Assembly: GCF_008014345.1 (NCBI RefSeq)
Contig: NZ_VPFL01000014.1
Location: forward strand, 1 to 64,000
DNA: 64,000 nucleotides
Reading direction: 5' to 3'
DNA from: Pelomicrobium methylotrophicum
GTDB lineage: Bacteria > Pseudomonadota > Gammaproteobacteria > Burkholderiales > UBA6910
A model generated the notes under the pieces. It saw only the letters and a program-made list of their open reading frames with translations, ran no database searches and was not told the DNA's origin. Of the stretch, positions 39,544 to 50,183 are shown piece after piece. Position 1 is the first letter of the stretch; every line of letters starts with the position of its first letter. The translations under genes and the position numbers were made by a program.

Positions 39544-41937
39544 GTGGATCGACCAAATGCGATGATCGAGCTGGAGATCGACGGCAGGCCCGTCCAGGTG
39601 CCCAGCGGCAGCACCGTGATGGACGCCGCCAACCAGCTCGGGATCTTCATCCCTTACTTTTGCTACCACAAGAAGCTGTCGATCGCCGCCAATTGCCGCA
39701 TGTGCCTGGTGGAAGTGGAAAAGGCGCCCAAGCCCTTGCCCGCATGTGCGACTCCCGTCACCGCGGGCATGAAGGTGTACACCCATTCCCCCGTGGCGCG
39801 GAAGGCCCAGGCCGGCGTGATGGAGTTTCTCCTCATCAATCATCCGCTCGACTGTCCCATCTGCGACCAGGGTGGCGAATGCCAGCTCCAGGACCTGGCA
39901 GTGGGCTACGGGACCTCCGCATCCCGCTACGAGGAGCCCAAGCGGGTGGTTCCCAATAAGAACCTGGGGCCGCTCATCGCCACCGACATGACCCGCTGCA
40001 TCCACTGCACCCGCTGCGTGCGGTTCGGACAGGAGATCGCCGGGATCATGGAACTGGGCATGGCCAATCGGGGCGAGCATGCGGAGATTCTCACGTTCAT
40101 GGGCAAAACCGTGGACTCGGAGCTCTCCGGTAACGTGATCGACCTGTGCCCGGTGGGAGCGTTGACAAGCAAACCCTTCCGCTACACCGCGCGCACCTGG
40201 GAGCTCTCCCGCCGCCGCTCGGTGAGCCCCCACGACGGGCTGGGCGCCAACCTGGTGGTGCAAGTGAAGGGCGAACGCGTGATGCGGGTGCTGCCGCGGG
40301 AGAACGAGGAAGTCAACGAGTGCTGGCTGGCCGACCGCGACCGGTTTTCGTACGAGGCGCTCCACTGCGAAGAGCGTCTCACCGAACCGATGATCAAGCG
40401 CGACGGCCAATGGGTGTCCGTCGACTGGCAGGAGGCGCTGGAACTGACGGCGAACGCCCTCGATCGGATTCGCCGCGAGCACGGTGCCCAGGCCATTGGC
40501 GCGCTGGTTTCTCCCCATAGCACCCTGGAAGAACTGTATCTCGCGCAAAAACTGGTACGCGGCCTCGGCTCCGGCAACGTGGACCACCGTCTGCGCCAGT
40601 CCGATTTCAGCCTGGACCCGCACCTCAAAGGTGCTCCCTGGCTTGGCCGTTCCGTTGCGTCGCTGGATCGGCTCAAGGCGGCGCTGGTGGTGGGCAGCAC
40701 GCTGCGCAAGGACCATCCGCTTCTCGCCCATCGGCTGCGCCAGGCAGTGAAGCGCGGCGGCGTGCTGAGCGTGGTCAATCCCATCGGCGACGACCTTCTC
40801 ACGCGTGTCGCACACGAGATGATCGTGGCGCCTCACGGTATGGCGCAGGCTCTGGGCGAGATCCTCAAGGCGCTGGCGCAAGGGCGGACGGGAGCACTTC
40901 CTCCTGACGTGGAGAAGGCGATCGACGCTCTGGAAGTGTCGGCGCAGGCGTGGGCCATCGCCGAGAGCTTGGCCCGAGGCGATCCCTCTGCTGTGCTGCT
41001 CGGAAACTTGGCCCAGCATCATCCCAGCTACGGAACGCTGCACCTTCTGGCCCAGTGGATCGCCGAGCTCTCCGGCTCGAGCTTCGGCGTGCTGGGCGAA
41101 GCGGCCAACAGTGTGGGAGCCTACTTGGCGGGGGCAGTCCCCCATCATGGTGCCCTTCGCGCCCATGCGATCCAGGGAATGAATGCTCGCGACATGCTGA
41201 CCTCACCGCGACGCGCCTATCTGGTACTCAATCTCGAGCCGGAGCTCGACGCGTACAATGCTCGCCAGGCCGCCGGCGCCCTGGCGAGCGCTGATCTGGT
41301 CGTGGCGCTCGCGAGCTTCCACAGCCCTGCCCTGGAGCGAGCCCACGTGCTGTTGCCGATTACCCCCTTCACCGAGACCCCGGGCACCTTTGTCAATACC
41401 GAAGGACGAGTCCAATCGTTCCACGCCGTCGTCCGGCCCCAGGCAGATGCGCGGCCGGCGTGGAAAGTGCTGCGTGTCCTGGGCAATCTGCTGGAGCTTC
41501 CTGGTTTTGATTACGAGACCGTTGAGGAAGTGCGGGCCGAAGTGATCCCGGCGCAGGGCGATGTGGCCGCCTGGCTCGACAACCACGCCGAGGGCTTCGT
41601 GATGGAGGGGCTCGGCGGCCGCGCCGGGGGCTTGCAGCGGATCGGCGAGGTGAGGATTTACGATGCCGATCCGATCGTGCGCCGGGCGCGCAGCCTGCAG
41701 CAGACCCGGGACGCAGCGACGCCGGCGGCGTCGATGAACGGAGCGTTGATGCAGCGGCTTGGGCTCAAGGAGGGAGACCGGGTCAGAGTTGTGCAGGAGG
41801 GCGGAGCGGCCGAGCTCCAGGTGGTCCGGGACGACCGCTTGCCGGACGACTGCGTACGGGTGCCAGCGGCTCATCGACTGACCCGCGGGCTCGGGGGCAT
41901 GTTTGACACCGTCACCCTGGAGCGCGTGGCCTCGTGA
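39544..41937 (+). CDS. nuoG: NADH-quinone oxidoreductase subunit G
   Basis: This is the 797-aa, 75-kDa-type subunit that relays electrons through several clusters. The N-terminal [2Fe-2S] domain has IPYFCYHKKLSIAANCRMC. A His-ligated cluster is seen in HPLDCPICDQGGECQLQD and another in MTRCIHCTRCVRFGQEIAG. The C-terminal part is a molybdopterin-oxidoreductase-like domain. The GTG at 39544 has AGGGG eight bases upstream; an ATG at 39562 (MIELEIDG) fits homologous N-termini too and is a real alternative. Confidence 0.95.
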   Translation: MDRPNAMIELEIDGRPVQVPSGSTVMDAANQLGIFIPYFCYHKKLSIAANCRMCLVEVEKAPKPLPACATPVTAGMKVYTHSPVARKAQAGVMEFLLINHPLDCPICDQGGECQLQDLAVGYGTSASRYEEPKRVVPNKNLGPLIATDMTRCIHCTRCVRFGQEIAGIMELGMANRGEHAEILTFMGKTVDSELSGNVIDLCPVGALTSKPFRYTARTWELSRRRSVSPHDGLGANLVVQVKGERVMRVLPRENEEVNECWLADRDRFSYEALHCEERLTEPMIKRDGQWVSVDWQEALELTANALDRIRREHGAQAIGALVSPHSTLEELYLAQKLVRGLGSGNVDHRLRQSDFSLDPHLKGAPWLGRSVASLDRLKAALVVGSTLRKDHPLLAHRLRQAVKRGGVLSVVNPIGDDLLTRVAHEMIVAPHGMAQALGEILKALAQGRTGALPPDVEKAIDALEVSAQAWAIAESLARGDPSAVLLGNLAQHHPSYGTLHLLAQWIAELSGSSFGVLGEAANSVGAYLAGAVPHHGALRAHAIQGMNARDMLTSPRRAYLVLNLEPELDAYNARQAAGALASADLVVALASFHSPALERAHVLLPITPFTETPGTFVNTEGRVQSFHAVVRPQADARPAWKVLRVLGNLLELPGFDYETVEEVRAEVIPAQGDVAAWLDNHAEGFVMEGLGGRAGGLQRIGEVRIYDADPIVRRARSLQQTRDAATPAASMNGALMQRLGLKEGDRVRVVQEGGAAELQVVRDDRLPDDCVRVPAAHRLTRGLGGMFDTVTLERVAS

Positions 41938-41955
41938 GGGAATAGGGCAAACCGA

Positions 41956-42981
41956 ATGAGCTTTCTGGAAGACCTTTTTGGGCCCATCTGGCCCGCGGTA
42001 TGGACGCTGGCCAAGATCGTGGCCATCGTCGTGCCGCTGCTGCTGTGCGTGGCTTACCTGACCTTCGCCGAGCGCAAGCTGATCGGCTACATGCAGGTAC
42101 GGATTGGTCCGAACCGCGTGGGACCCAAGGGGTGGCTGCAGCCCATTGCCGATGCGCTCAAGCTTCTCCTGAAGGAGATCGTCATTCCTACCGGGGCGAA
42201 CAAGGTCCTGTTCGTGCTGGCGCCGGTGCTTTCCATCATGCCGGCGTTGGCGGCCTGGGCGGTGGTTCCCTTCGATCCCAACCTGGTGCTGGCCGATATC
42301 GATGCGGGGCTGTTGTACGTGATGGCGCTCACCTCGATGGGGGTTTACGGCATCATCGTCGCCGGCTGGGCATCCAATTCCAAGTACGCCTTCCTGGGCG
42401 CCATGCGCTCGGCCGCCCAGATCGTTTCCTACGAGATCGCCATGGGTTTCGCCTTGGTGGGCGTGCTGATGGCGGCGGGCAGTCTCAACCTGGGGGAGAT
42501 CGTGCAAGGCCAGCAAGGCGGCGGCTTCTGGTCGTGGTACCTCATTCCGCTGTTCCCGCTGTTCCTGGTGTACTTCATTGCTGGCGTGGCCGAGACCAAC
42601 CGCTTGCCCTTCGACGTAGCCGAAGGGGAATCGGAGATCGTGGCTGGCTTTCATGTCGAATACTCGGGCATGGCCTTCGCGGTCTTCTTCCTCGCCGAGT
42701 ACGCCAACATGATCCTAGTTGGGGCGCTCGCATCGGTGATGTTCCTCGGGGGGTGGCTGCCGCCGCTCAACATCGCGCCCTTCACATGGATACCCGGTTT
42801 TATCTGGTTCCTGCTGAAAGTGGCGTTCATGGTGTTTCTTTTCTTGTGGTTCCGCGCCACCTTCCCGCGCTACCGCTACGACCAGATCATGCGCCTTGGA
42901 TGGAAGGTGTTCATTCCCGTGACACTCGTGTGGATCGTACTGGTGGGGGCGCTCATGCAGACGCCGCTCTGGGTGTGGTAA
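41956..42981 (+). CDS. nuoH: NADH-quinone oxidoreductase subunit H
   Basis: This 341-aa membrane subunit has about eight helices and forms the quinone entry next to NuoBD. Conserved segments are [40 protein letters not shown] and [20 protein letters not shown]. The end has [20 protein letters not shown]. It follows nuoG by 18 bp and precedes nuoI by 16 bp. Confidence 0.97.
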   Translation: MSFLEDLFGPIWPAVWTLAKIVAIVVPLLLCVAYLTFAERKLIGYMQVRIGPNRVGPKGWLQPIADALKLLLKEIVIPTGANKVLFVLAPVLSIMPALAAWAVVPFDPNLVLADIDAGLLYVMALTSMGVYGIIVAGWASNSKYAFLGAMRSAAQIVSYEIAMGFALVGVLMAAGSLNLGEIVQGQQGGGFWSWYLIPLFPLFLVYFIAGVAETNRLPFDVAEGESEIVAGFHVEYSGMAFAVFFLAEYANMILVGALASVMFLGGWLPPLNIAPFTWIPGFIWFLLKVAFMVFLFLWFRATFPRYRYDQIMRLGWKVFIPVTLVWIVLVGALMQTPLWVW

Positions 42982-42997
42982 TTTGCGGGGATAGACG

Positions 42998-43489
42998 ATG
43001 ATCCAACGCCTTCGAGATTTCTTCAAAACCTTCCTCCTCCTCGAGCTGGTGAAGGGCATGATGCTCACCGGCCGCCACCTCTTCGCGCGCAAGATCACCG
43101 TGCAGTTTCCCGAGGAGAAGACGCCGCAGTCTCCCCGTTTTCGCGGGCTGCATGCCCTGCGGCGCTATCCGAACGGCGAGGAACGTTGCATTGCCTGCAA
43201 GCTGTGCGAGGCGATCTGTCCCGCGCTCGCCATCACGATCGAGTCGGAGCAGCGCTCCGACGGCACGCGCCGCACTACCCGCTACGACATCGACCTGACG
43301 AAGTGCATCTTCTGCGGCTTCTGTGAAGAGTCGTGTCCGGTGGACTCCATCGTCGAGACGCGGATCCTCGAGTACCACGGAGAGAAGCGCGGCGACCTGG
43401 TGTACACCAAGGAGATGCTGCTTGCCATCGGGGACCGCTATGAGGAGCAGATCGCGGCGGATCGGGCGGCGGACGCGCCTTATCGGTAA
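42998..43489 (+). CDS. nuoI: NADH-quinone oxidoreductase subunit I
   Basis: This 163-aa ferredoxin-like subunit holds clusters N6a and N6b. The two motifs are [16 protein letters not shown] and [16 protein letters not shown]. The N-terminal helix has [20 protein letters not shown]. Length is normal. A 76-bp gap with a degenerate GTGAAAG/CTTTCAC inverted repeat (about 43494-43552) separates it from nuoJ. Confidence 0.97.
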   Translation: MIQRLRDFFKTFLLLELVKGMMLTGRHLFARKITVQFPEEKTPQSPRFRGLHALRRYPNGEERCIACKLCEAICPALAITIESEQRSDGTRRTTRYDIDLTKCIFCGFCEESCPVDSIVETRILEYHGEKRGDLVYTKEMLLAIGDRYEEQIAADRAADAPYR

Positions 43490-43565
43490 AACGTGAAAGG
43501 TGACGGGAAATGGCGGATCGGGGATGTGACGGAGCGTTGACTTTCACTATTCACAGATTCTTGAG

Positions 43566-44177
43566 ATGACTTTCCAGCAATTCGTTTTCTATTTCCTGGC
43601 CGCGATCCTGGTGTTTGCGGCCCTGAGGGTGATTACGGCGCGAAACCCGGTCCACTCGGCGCTGTTTCTGGTGCTTGCTTTTTTCACTTCCGCCGGGCTG
43701 TGGTTGCTGCTGGAGGCGGAATTCCTGGCCATCACGTTGGTGCTGGTCTACGTGGGCGCGGTCATGGTGCTGTTCCTGTTCGTGGTGATGATGCTCGACA
43801 TCAACATCGACCGGCTACGGGAGGGTTTCCTGCGCTGGTTCCCGTTCGGGGCCGTCTTGGCGTTGCTCATGGTGACAGAGATGGGGCTTGTGCTCTGGGG
43901 CAAGTACTTCCAGCCAGATTCCATGCCCGCCCCGGCCGCGCGACCGGCCGACTACAGCAACACCAAAGAGCTGGGACGCGTCCTCTATACCGATTACGTG
44001 TATCCGTTCGAGCTGGCGGCGGTAGTGTTGCTGGTGGCGATCGTCGCTGCCATCGCGTTGACGTTGCGCCGGCGCAAGGACACCAAGTACGTAGACCCCG
44101 CCAAGCAGGTAATGGTGCGCCGGGAGGAACGGGTGCGGCTGGTGTCGATGCCGGCAGAAAAGAAGAGCGAGGCGTAA
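43566..44177 (+). CDS. nuoJ: NADH-quinone oxidoreductase subunit J
   Basis: This 203-aa membrane subunit has five helices. The family pattern includes ARNPVHSALFLVLAFFTSAG and VLVYVGAVMVLFLFVVMMLD, the helix with the pi-bulge that matters in coupling. A hydrophilic, basic tail follows the last helix. nuoK starts 98 bp downstream, a larger gap than in most nuo operons. Confidence 0.94.
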   Translation: MTFQQFVFYFLAAILVFAALRVITARNPVHSALFLVLAFFTSAGLWLLLEAEFLAITLVLVYVGAVMVLFLFVVMMLDINIDRLREGFLRWFPFGAVLALLMVTEMGLVLWGKYFQPDSMPAPAARPADYSNTKELGRVLYTDYVYPFELAAVVLLVAIVAAIALTLRRRKDTKYVDPAKQVMVRREERVRLVSMPAEKKSEA

Positions 44178-44275
44178 GAGGTAAGAGCTTAGGAGGGGCT
44201 GGGGGGATTGATGTCCACCACGGTAAGCCCCTCGTGTCCGAGTCCTCACACCTTGTGAAATAAAGGGGTACCCAC

Positions 44276-44581
44276 TTGATTTCGCTGTCCGAATATCTCG
44301 TCTTGGGGGCGATCCTGTTTGCCATCGCCGTGGTGGGAATATTCCTCAACCGCAAGAATGTGATCATCCTGCTGATGGCGATCGAGCTCATGCTGCTGGC
44401 GGTGAACTTGAACTTCATCGCTTTCTCGCATTTCCTTGATGACATTGCGGGACAGGTATTCGTGTTCTTCATCCTCACCGTGGCGGCCGCCGAATCAGCC
44501 ATTGGCCTCGCAATCCTGGTTGTGCTGTTCCGCAACCTCCGCACCATCAACGTCGAGGACCTGGACCACCTCAAGGGATAA
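44276..44581 (+). CDS. nuoK: NADH-quinone oxidoreductase subunit K
   Basis: This 101-aa, three-helix subunit carries two buried glutamates of the proton path, visible in [19 protein letters not shown] and [18 protein letters not shown]. The start is TTG at 44276, with AGGGG upstream, and gives the family N-terminus [15 protein letters not shown]. nuoL begins 7 bp later. Confidence 0.95.
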   Translation: MISLSEYLVLGAILFAIAVVGIFLNRKNVIILLMAIELMLLAVNLNFIAFSHFLDDIAGQVFVFFILTVAAAESAIGLAILVVLFRNLRTINVEDLDHLKG

Positions 44582-44588
44582 GGCATCC

Positions 44589-46589
44589 ATGACCGCAATG
44601 CAAAAGGTTTATCTCTTGGTGCCGCTGGCGCCGCTGCTCGGATCACTCATTGCGGGATTGTTTGGCTGGCTGATCGGGCGCACTTGGTCCCATCGGGTGA
44701 CCATCGGCCTAATGATCGTCAGCTTCGTCGCGTCAGTGGTGGTGTTTGTGGACGTGCTGCATGGCAACACGTTCAACGGCACGGTCTACACGTGGACCAC
44801 TTCCGGTGGCGTGCGCTTCGAGATCGGTTTTCTCATTGACCGGCTGTCGGCGCTGATGATGGTGGTGGTGACCGCGGTGTCGCTGCTGGTGCACATCTAT
44901 ACCATCGGCTACATGGCCGAGGATCCAGGCTATCAGCGGTTCTTCAGCTACATCTCGCTGTTCACTTTCTCGATGCTGATGCTGGTCATGTCCAACAACT
45001 TCCTGCAGCTATTTTTCGGCTGGGAAGCGGTGGGCCTGGTTTCATATCTGCTGATCGGTTTCTGGTACACGCGCCCGAGCGCGATCTACGCCAACCTCAA
45101 GGCATTCCTGGTAAACCGCGTGGGGGACTTTGGGTTCCTGCTGGGCATCGGCATGGTGCTGTACCACTTCGGCACCCTCGATTACGCCTCGGTCTTCCAA
45201 AAAGCGCCGGCGCTGGCGGACCAGACGGTAGAGATTCTGCCGGGCTCGCCGTGGCTCCTCATGACGGTCATCTGCATCCTGCTGTTCATCGGCGCCATGG
45301 GCAAATCCGCCCAGTTCCCGCTGCATGTGTGGCTGCCGGATTCCATGGAGGGTCCCACGCCCATCTCAGCCCTGATCCATGCCGCGACCATGGTGACCGC
45401 CGGCATTTTCATGGTGGCCCGCATGTCGCCCCTGTACGAGCTGTCGGAGACAGCGCTCTCGGTGGTGCTCGTAATCGGCGCCATCACCGCGTTCTTCATG
45501 GGCCTGGTGGCCATTGTACAGAACGACATCAAGCGGGTAGTGGCTTACTCGACGCTTTCCCATCTCGGCTATATGACCGTGGCGTTGGGGGCTTCGGCCT
45601 ACTCGGCGGCCATCTTCCACCTCATGACCCACGCCTTCTTCAAGGCCGTGCTCTTCCTCGGCGCAGGCTCTGTGATCATCGCCATGCACCACGAGCAGGA
45701 CATGAGGAAAATGGGGGGCTTACGCAAGTACATGCCGATCACCTATCTGGCAGTGCTAGTCGGCGGGCTCGCCAACGTGGGATTCCCGGGCTTCGGCGGC
45801 TTCTTTTCCAAGGAGGCGATCATCGAGGCAGTCCATCTCGCCGACAGACCCGGTGCGACCTTTGCCTACTGGGCGGTCACCCTGGGTGTGTTCGTGACCG
45901 CCCTGTACACGTTCCGGCTGTTGTTTCTTACCTTCTACGGGCAAGAAAGATTCCGCCAAGGGGCCCACGGCGGGCATGGTGAGCATGGCCACCACGGCGT
46001 CCATGGGCCCCATGAGTCGCCGTGGGTAGTGACCTTGCCGTTGATGCTGCTGGCCGTTCCCTCGATAGGGGCGGGCTGGCTGATCGGGCCGATCCTGTTT
46101 GGGGACTATTTCGGCCCGGCTATCCTCATCTCGCCGGAGCACGGGGCGATGGCCCGCATGGCAGAGGAGTTCCATGGAGTGCTCGGCATGATGGCACACG
46201 CCGTCTTCACGCTACCGTTTTGGCTGATGGCCGCCGGCATCGCCACTGCCTGGTACTTGTACATCGCCCGTCCCGAGCTTCCCGAACGGATCAAAGAGCG
46301 GGCAGGCCTTCTGTACACCATCCTGGAGAGTAAGTACGGGTTCGATGAGTTCAACGATTGGTTCTTCGCTGGCGGCACCCGCAAGCTCGGCGCTGGCCTG
46401 TGGAAGGTGGGGGACGTGAGGGTCATAGACGGCTTTTTCGTAAACGGCTCGGCGCGGATGGTGGGCTGGTTCTCCACGGTCATCCGCCGCCTGCAGTCGG
46501 GCTACATCTACCACTACGCGTTCACCATGATCATCGGCGTGTTCGTGTTGCTTACGCTGCGCAATTTCCTGGGGCGCTGGCTGGGCTGA
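44589..46589 (+). CDS. nuoL: NADH-quinone oxidoreductase subunit L
   Basis: This 666-aa antiporter-like proton-pumping subunit has about 16 helices and the lateral helix. Conserved parts include GWEAVGLVSYLLIGFWYTRP, GKSAQFPLHVWLPDSMEGPT and HDIKRVVAY-type sequence (here QNDIKRVVAYSTLSHLGYM). I chose the ATG at 44589 because the open frame further upstream shadows nuoK. A His-rich loop (GGHGEHGHHGVHGPHE) sits in the C-terminal third. Confidence 0.96.
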   Translation: MTAMQKVYLLVPLAPLLGSLIAGLFGWLIGRTWSHRVTIGLMIVSFVASVVVFVDVLHGNTFNGTVYTWTTSGGVRFEIGFLIDRLSALMMVVVTAVSLLVHIYTIGYMAEDPGYQRFFSYISLFTFSMLMLVMSNNFLQLFFGWEAVGLVSYLLIGFWYTRPSAIYANLKAFLVNRVGDFGFLLGIGMVLYHFGTLDYASVFQKAPALADQTVEILPGSPWLLMTVICILLFIGAMGKSAQFPLHVWLPDSMEGPTPISALIHAATMVTAGIFMVARMSPLYELSETALSVVLVIGAITAFFMGLVAIVQNDIKRVVAYSTLSHLGYMTVALGASAYSAAIFHLMTHAFFKAVLFLGAGSVIIAMHHEQDMRKMGGLRKYMPITYLAVLVGGLANVGFPGFGGFFSKEAIIEAVHLADRPGATFAYWAVTLGVFVTALYTFRLLFLTFYGQERFRQGAHGGHGEHGHHGVHGPHESPWVVTLPLMLLAVPSIGAGWLIGPILFGDYFGPAILISPEHGAMARMAEEFHGVLGMMAHAVFTLPFWLMAAGIATAWYLYIARPELPERIKERAGLLYTILESKYGFDEFNDWFFAGGTRKLGAGLWKVGDVRVIDGFFVNGSARMVGWFSTVIRRLQSGYIYHYAFTMIIGVFVLLTLRNFLGRWLG

Positions 46590-46637
46590 CGGGCATGGGC
46601 TTTTCCTCCTATTCGACACAACAATAATCCGACCACC

Positions 46638-48122
46638 ATGGTTTTCGGTTTTCCTGTTCTGAGCGCTGTCATCTGGCTGCCCATTGTGTTCGGAGTGGCT
46701 GTCCTAGCCACCGGCGGCGACCGCAATGCCCCCCTGGCGCGAAAGCTGGCCCTGGTCGGGTCCGTCCTGGGGTTCCTGGTGGCGCTGCCGCTCTATACCC
46801 AGTTCGATCCGACCGCCACCGGCATGCAGTTTGTCGAGAAGCACCCGTGGATCGAGCGGTTCAACGTCTACTATTACCTGGGGATCGACGGCATCTCGCT
46901 GTGGCTGATCCTGCTCAACTGCTTCACTACTCCGCTCGTGGTACTCGCCGGCTGGCAGGTGATCCAAGAGCGCGTTTCCCAGTACATGGGGGCGTTTCTC
47001 ATCATGTCGGGCTGCGTCAACGGTGCCTTCACCGCGCTCGACGCCGTGCTGTTCTACGTGTTCTGGGAAGCGATGCTGATTCCGATGTTTATCATCATCG
47101 GGGTATGGGGTGGGCCAAACCGGGTATACGCGGCGATCAAGTTCTTCCTGTACACGCTGCTCGGGTCGCTGCTCATGCTGGTGGCTTTTATCTACCTCTT
47201 CTTCAAGTCCGGCGGCAGCTTCTCCATTTTGGACTACCATACGCTGCCGCTCCCGCTTTCCGCCCAAGTTTTGATTTTCATCGCATTCCTTGCCGCGTTC
47301 GCGGTCAAGGTACCCATGTGGCCGGTGCATACCTGGCTTCCGGATGCCCACGTGGAAGCTCCCACCGGCGGTTCCGTGGTGCTGGCGGCGGTCTTGCTCA
47401 AGCTCGGTGGGTACGGTTTCCTGCGCTTCTCGCTGCCGATCGCTCCCGATGCGAGTCATGTGCTGGCGGGGTTCATGATCGCTCTGTCGCTGATCGCCAT
47501 CGTCTACATCGGGTTGGTGGCACTGGTGCAAGCCGACATGAAAAAGCTTATTGCCTACTCTTCGGTGTCCCACATGGGCTTCGTCACCCTCGGCTTTTTT
47601 CTGTTCAACGCTCACGGGATCGAGGGGGCGATTGTGCAGATGATTTCCCACGGGTTCGTTTCCGGCGCTCTATTCCTTTGCGTAGGCGTTCTGTACGACC
47701 GGATGCACTCTCGCCTCATCGCTGACTATGGCGGTGTCGTCAACAGCATGCCCATTTTCGCGGCGTTCTTCATGCTGTTTGCCATGGCGAATGCTGGGTT
47801 GCCGGGCACCAGTGGTTTCGTCGGCGAGTTCCTGGTCATCATGGGCGCCATCCAGGTCAACTTCTGGTATGCCTTCTTCGCCGCCATGACCCTCATCTTC
47901 GGCGCTGCCTACACTCTGTGGTTGTACAAGCGAGTCGTGTTCGGTGCCGTTGCCAATGCCAGCGTCGCCGCGCTCAAGGACATTTCGGCGCGGGAAGGGT
48001 TAATCCTGGCGCTCGTCGCCGCGGCCGTCCTGCTGATGGGTATCTATCCGCTACCGTTCACGGAGGCAATGCATACCTCGGTGAACGAGTTGCTCGCGCA
48101 TGTCGCGCGCAGCAAGCTGTGA
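46638..48122 (+). CDS. nuoM: NADH-quinone oxidoreductase subunit M
   Basis: This 494-aa antiporter-like subunit has about 14 helices. Conserved parts are FYVFWEAMLIPMFIIIGVWG, VPMWPVHTWLPDAHVEAPT and QADMKKLIAYSSVSHMGF. The lysine and glutamate residues of the proton path are present in these segments. It follows nuoL by 48 bp and precedes nuoN by 12 bp. Confidence 0.97.
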   Translation: MVFGFPVLSAVIWLPIVFGVAVLATGGDRNAPLARKLALVGSVLGFLVALPLYTQFDPTATGMQFVEKHPWIERFNVYYYLGIDGISLWLILLNCFTTPLVVLAGWQVIQERVSQYMGAFLIMSGCVNGAFTALDAVLFYVFWEAMLIPMFIIIGVWGGPNRVYAAIKFFLYTLLGSLLMLVAFIYLFFKSGGSFSILDYHTLPLPLSAQVLIFIAFLAAFAVKVPMWPVHTWLPDAHVEAPTGGSVVLAAVLLKLGGYGFLRFSLPIAPDASHVLAGFMIALSLIAIVYIGLVALVQADMKKLIAYSSVSHMGFVTLGFFLFNAHGIEGAIVQMISHGFVSGALFLCVGVLYDRMHSRLIADYGGVVNSMPIFAAFFMLFAMANAGLPGTSGFVGEFLVIMGAIQVNFWYAFFAAMTLIFGAAYTLWLYKRVVFGAVANASVAALKDISAREGLILALVAAAVLLMGIYPLPFTEAMHTSVNELLAHVARSKL

Positions 48123-48134
48123 GGAGGACCTGAG

Positions 48135-49580
48135 GTGAGTATCGAGGTTCCAAACTTGATTCCCGTCTTGCCGGAGCTGTTTGTGCTGGGCGCCGTATGC
48201 GCGATCCTGATCATTGACTTGCTAATCGACGACGAGCGCCGGGTGACGACCTACGTGCTGACTCAGCTTACCCTCCTCGCAGCGGCGATCCTCACCGTGG
48301 CCACCGGCGGTACTGAACCGGTCTACACCATGAATGGCATGTTCGTCGACGATCCCATGGGGGACGTGCTCAAGGTCACGGTGTACATCTCGGTGGCGTC
48401 GATTTTGATCTACTCGCGCGAGTACCTGGCGGCACGGGGACTGTTGCGGGGCGAGTTCTTCGGCCTTGCGCTATTCGCCATGCTGGGCATGATGGTGATG
48501 GTTTCCGCCAGCCACTTCCTGGTCCTGTATCTCGGGCTGGAGCTTTTGTCGTTGAGCCTGTACTCGATGGTGGCGCTGCAGCGGGACTCGGCAGTGGCGA
48601 CCGAAGCGGCGATGAAGTACTTCGTGCTCGGGGCGCTGGCCTCCGGCATGCTGCTGTACGGCATGTCGATGCTGTACGGCGCAACCGGCACTCTGAACGT
48701 GGCTGAGGTGCTGGCGGCTATTCAAGAAGGGGCGGCCAACCAGACCGTGCTGGTCTTCGGTTTGGTCTTCGTGGTGGCGGGGCTTGCGTTCAAGCTGGGC
48801 GCAGTGCCGTTTCATATGTGGGTGCCGGACGTATATCAAGGCGCGCCTACGGCGATGACTCTGTTCATTGCTTCCGCCCCCAAGCTGGCGGCCTTCGGCT
48901 TTGTCATGCGAATCCTGGTGGATGGACTGCAGCCGCTGTTCCCCGATTGGCAGGGTATGCTGGTGATCCTTGCGCTTGCTTCTATGGCGATTGGGAATAT
49001 TACTGCCATCGTCCAGAGCAACATCAAGCGCATGCTGGCCTACTCGACCATTTCCCACATGGGCTTTATGCTTCTGGGCTTTCTCTCGGGCGAGGTAAAC
49101 GGCTACAGTTCGGCCATGTTCTACGTGGTCACCTATGTGCTTACGACACTGGGCACTTTCGGCATGATTATGCTGCTCTCCCGCGAAGGCTTCGAGGCCG
49201 ACAATCTGGACGACTTCAAAGGGTTGAACCAGCGCAGCCCTTGGTACGCGTTCATCATGCTGGTGCTCATGTTCTCCCTGGCGGGCGTGCCGCCGACGGT
49301 GGGCTTCTTCGCCAAGCTGTCGGTGCTGCAAGCAGCGCTGGACGCCGGCTTTGTCTGGCTGGCGGTGGCGGCGGTGATTTTTGCTTTGGTCGGCGCGTTC
49401 TACTATTTACGGGTGGTCAAGCTCATGTACTTCGACCCGCCGGCCACCGCTGAGCCGTTGCGCCCCCAGGCGGACGTGCGCCTGATGATGAGCGCCAATG
49501 GGCTGGCGGTGCTCGCTTTTGGAATCCTTCCCCAGCCGCTCATGGGGTTGTGCGTTTTCGCCGTCCAACGGACGTTATAG
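48135..49580 (+). CDS. nuoN: NADH-quinone oxidoreductase subunit N
   Basis: This 481-aa antiporter-like subunit completes the nuo set. Conserved parts are [40 protein letters not shown] and [20 protein letters not shown]. The start is GTG, 12 bp after nuoM, with GAGGAGG upstream. A Nudix gene follows by 21 bp, the usual betaproteobacterial order. Confidence 0.97.
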   Translation: MSIEVPNLIPVLPELFVLGAVCAILIIDLLIDDERRVTTYVLTQLTLLAAAILTVATGGTEPVYTMNGMFVDDPMGDVLKVTVYISVASILIYSREYLAARGLLRGEFFGLALFAMLGMMVMVSASHFLVLYLGLELLSLSLYSMVALQRDSAVATEAAMKYFVLGALASGMLLYGMSMLYGATGTLNVAEVLAAIQEGAANQTVLVFGLVFVVAGLAFKLGAVPFHMWVPDVYQGAPTAMTLFIASAPKLAAFGFVMRILVDGLQPLFPDWQGMLVILALASMAIGNITAIVQSNIKRMLAYSTISHMGFMLLGFLSGEVNGYSSAMFYVVTYVLTTLGTFGMIMLLSREGFEADNLDDFKGLNQRSPWYAFIMLVLMFSLAGVPPTVGFFAKLSVLQAALDAGFVWLAVAAVIFALVGAFYYLRVVKLMYFDPPATAEPLRPQADVRLMMSANGLAVLAFGILPQPLMGLCVFAVQRTL

Positions 49581-49601
49581 GGGTTCAGGGCGAGAAAAAG
49601 C

Positions 49602-50177
49602 ATGACCAAATCCGATTTAACCGAGAAGCGCCTCCGCTCCCGCAGCGTATTTGACGGCAAGCTGCTGCGGGTCAAGGTCGATGAGGTGCAGCTGCCCGAC
49701 GGGGCGAAGGCGACTCGGGAGTACGTGATGCACCCAGGTGCGGTCGTCATGATCGCATTCCTGGATGAGCGGCGCCTTCTGTTGGAGCGGCAATTCCGCT
49801 ATCCGCTGGGCCGGGAATTCTACGAGCTTCCAGCAGGCAAGATCAGCCCCGGCGAAGATCCGCTGCGCACCGCCGAGCGAGAACTCAAGGAGGAGACGGG
49901 CTACCGCGCCAAGTCGTGGTCCTATGTCAGCACTGTGCACCCGTGCATCGGCTACTCTGACGAGCGTCTGATCTACTACCTGGCCCGGGACCTGACGTTC
50001 GAGGGCGAGCGTCTCGACGACGGCGAGTTCCTCGAGACGCTCGTGGTAGAGCTGGGAGAGGCGCTGGAATGGGTGCGTCTCGGCCGCATCACCGACGGCA
50101 AGAGCGTCGCCGGTCTCTTCTGGGCGGAGAAGATCGCGCGCGGCGAATGGCCGTTGCCCGATTCCGTGTCGCGCTGA
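49602..50177 (+). CDS. Nudix hydrolase, ADP-ribose pyrophosphatase type
   Basis: This 191-aa protein has a complete Nudix box at residues 79-101 (GKISPGEDPLRTAERELKEE then TGY), with the REL-x-EE metal-binding core. The N-terminal beta strands (SVFDGKLLRVKVDEVQLPDG) and a Pro about 17 residues after the box fit the NudF-like ADP-ribose pyrophosphatase group. It may clear ADP-ribose and related dinucleotides. It is the last gene of the nuo transcription unit and is convergent with the GGDEF-EAL gene, 6 bp away. Confidence 0.88.
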   Translation: MTKSDLTEKRLRSRSVFDGKLLRVKVDEVQLPDGAKATREYVMHPGAVVMIAFLDERRLLLERQFRYPLGREFYELPAGKISPGEDPLRTAERELKEETGYRAKSWSYVSTVHPCIGYSDERLIYYLARDLTFEGERLDDGEFLETLVVELGEALEWVRLGRITDGKSVAGLFWAEKIARGEWPLPDSVSR

Positions 50178-50183
50178 TTACCG

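Noticed and set aside
37936-41166. 1076-codon minus-strand open frame opposite nuoE-nuoG
   Set aside because: Same reason: it is the shadow of nuoE, nuoF and nuoG, which all show complete cofactor motifs.
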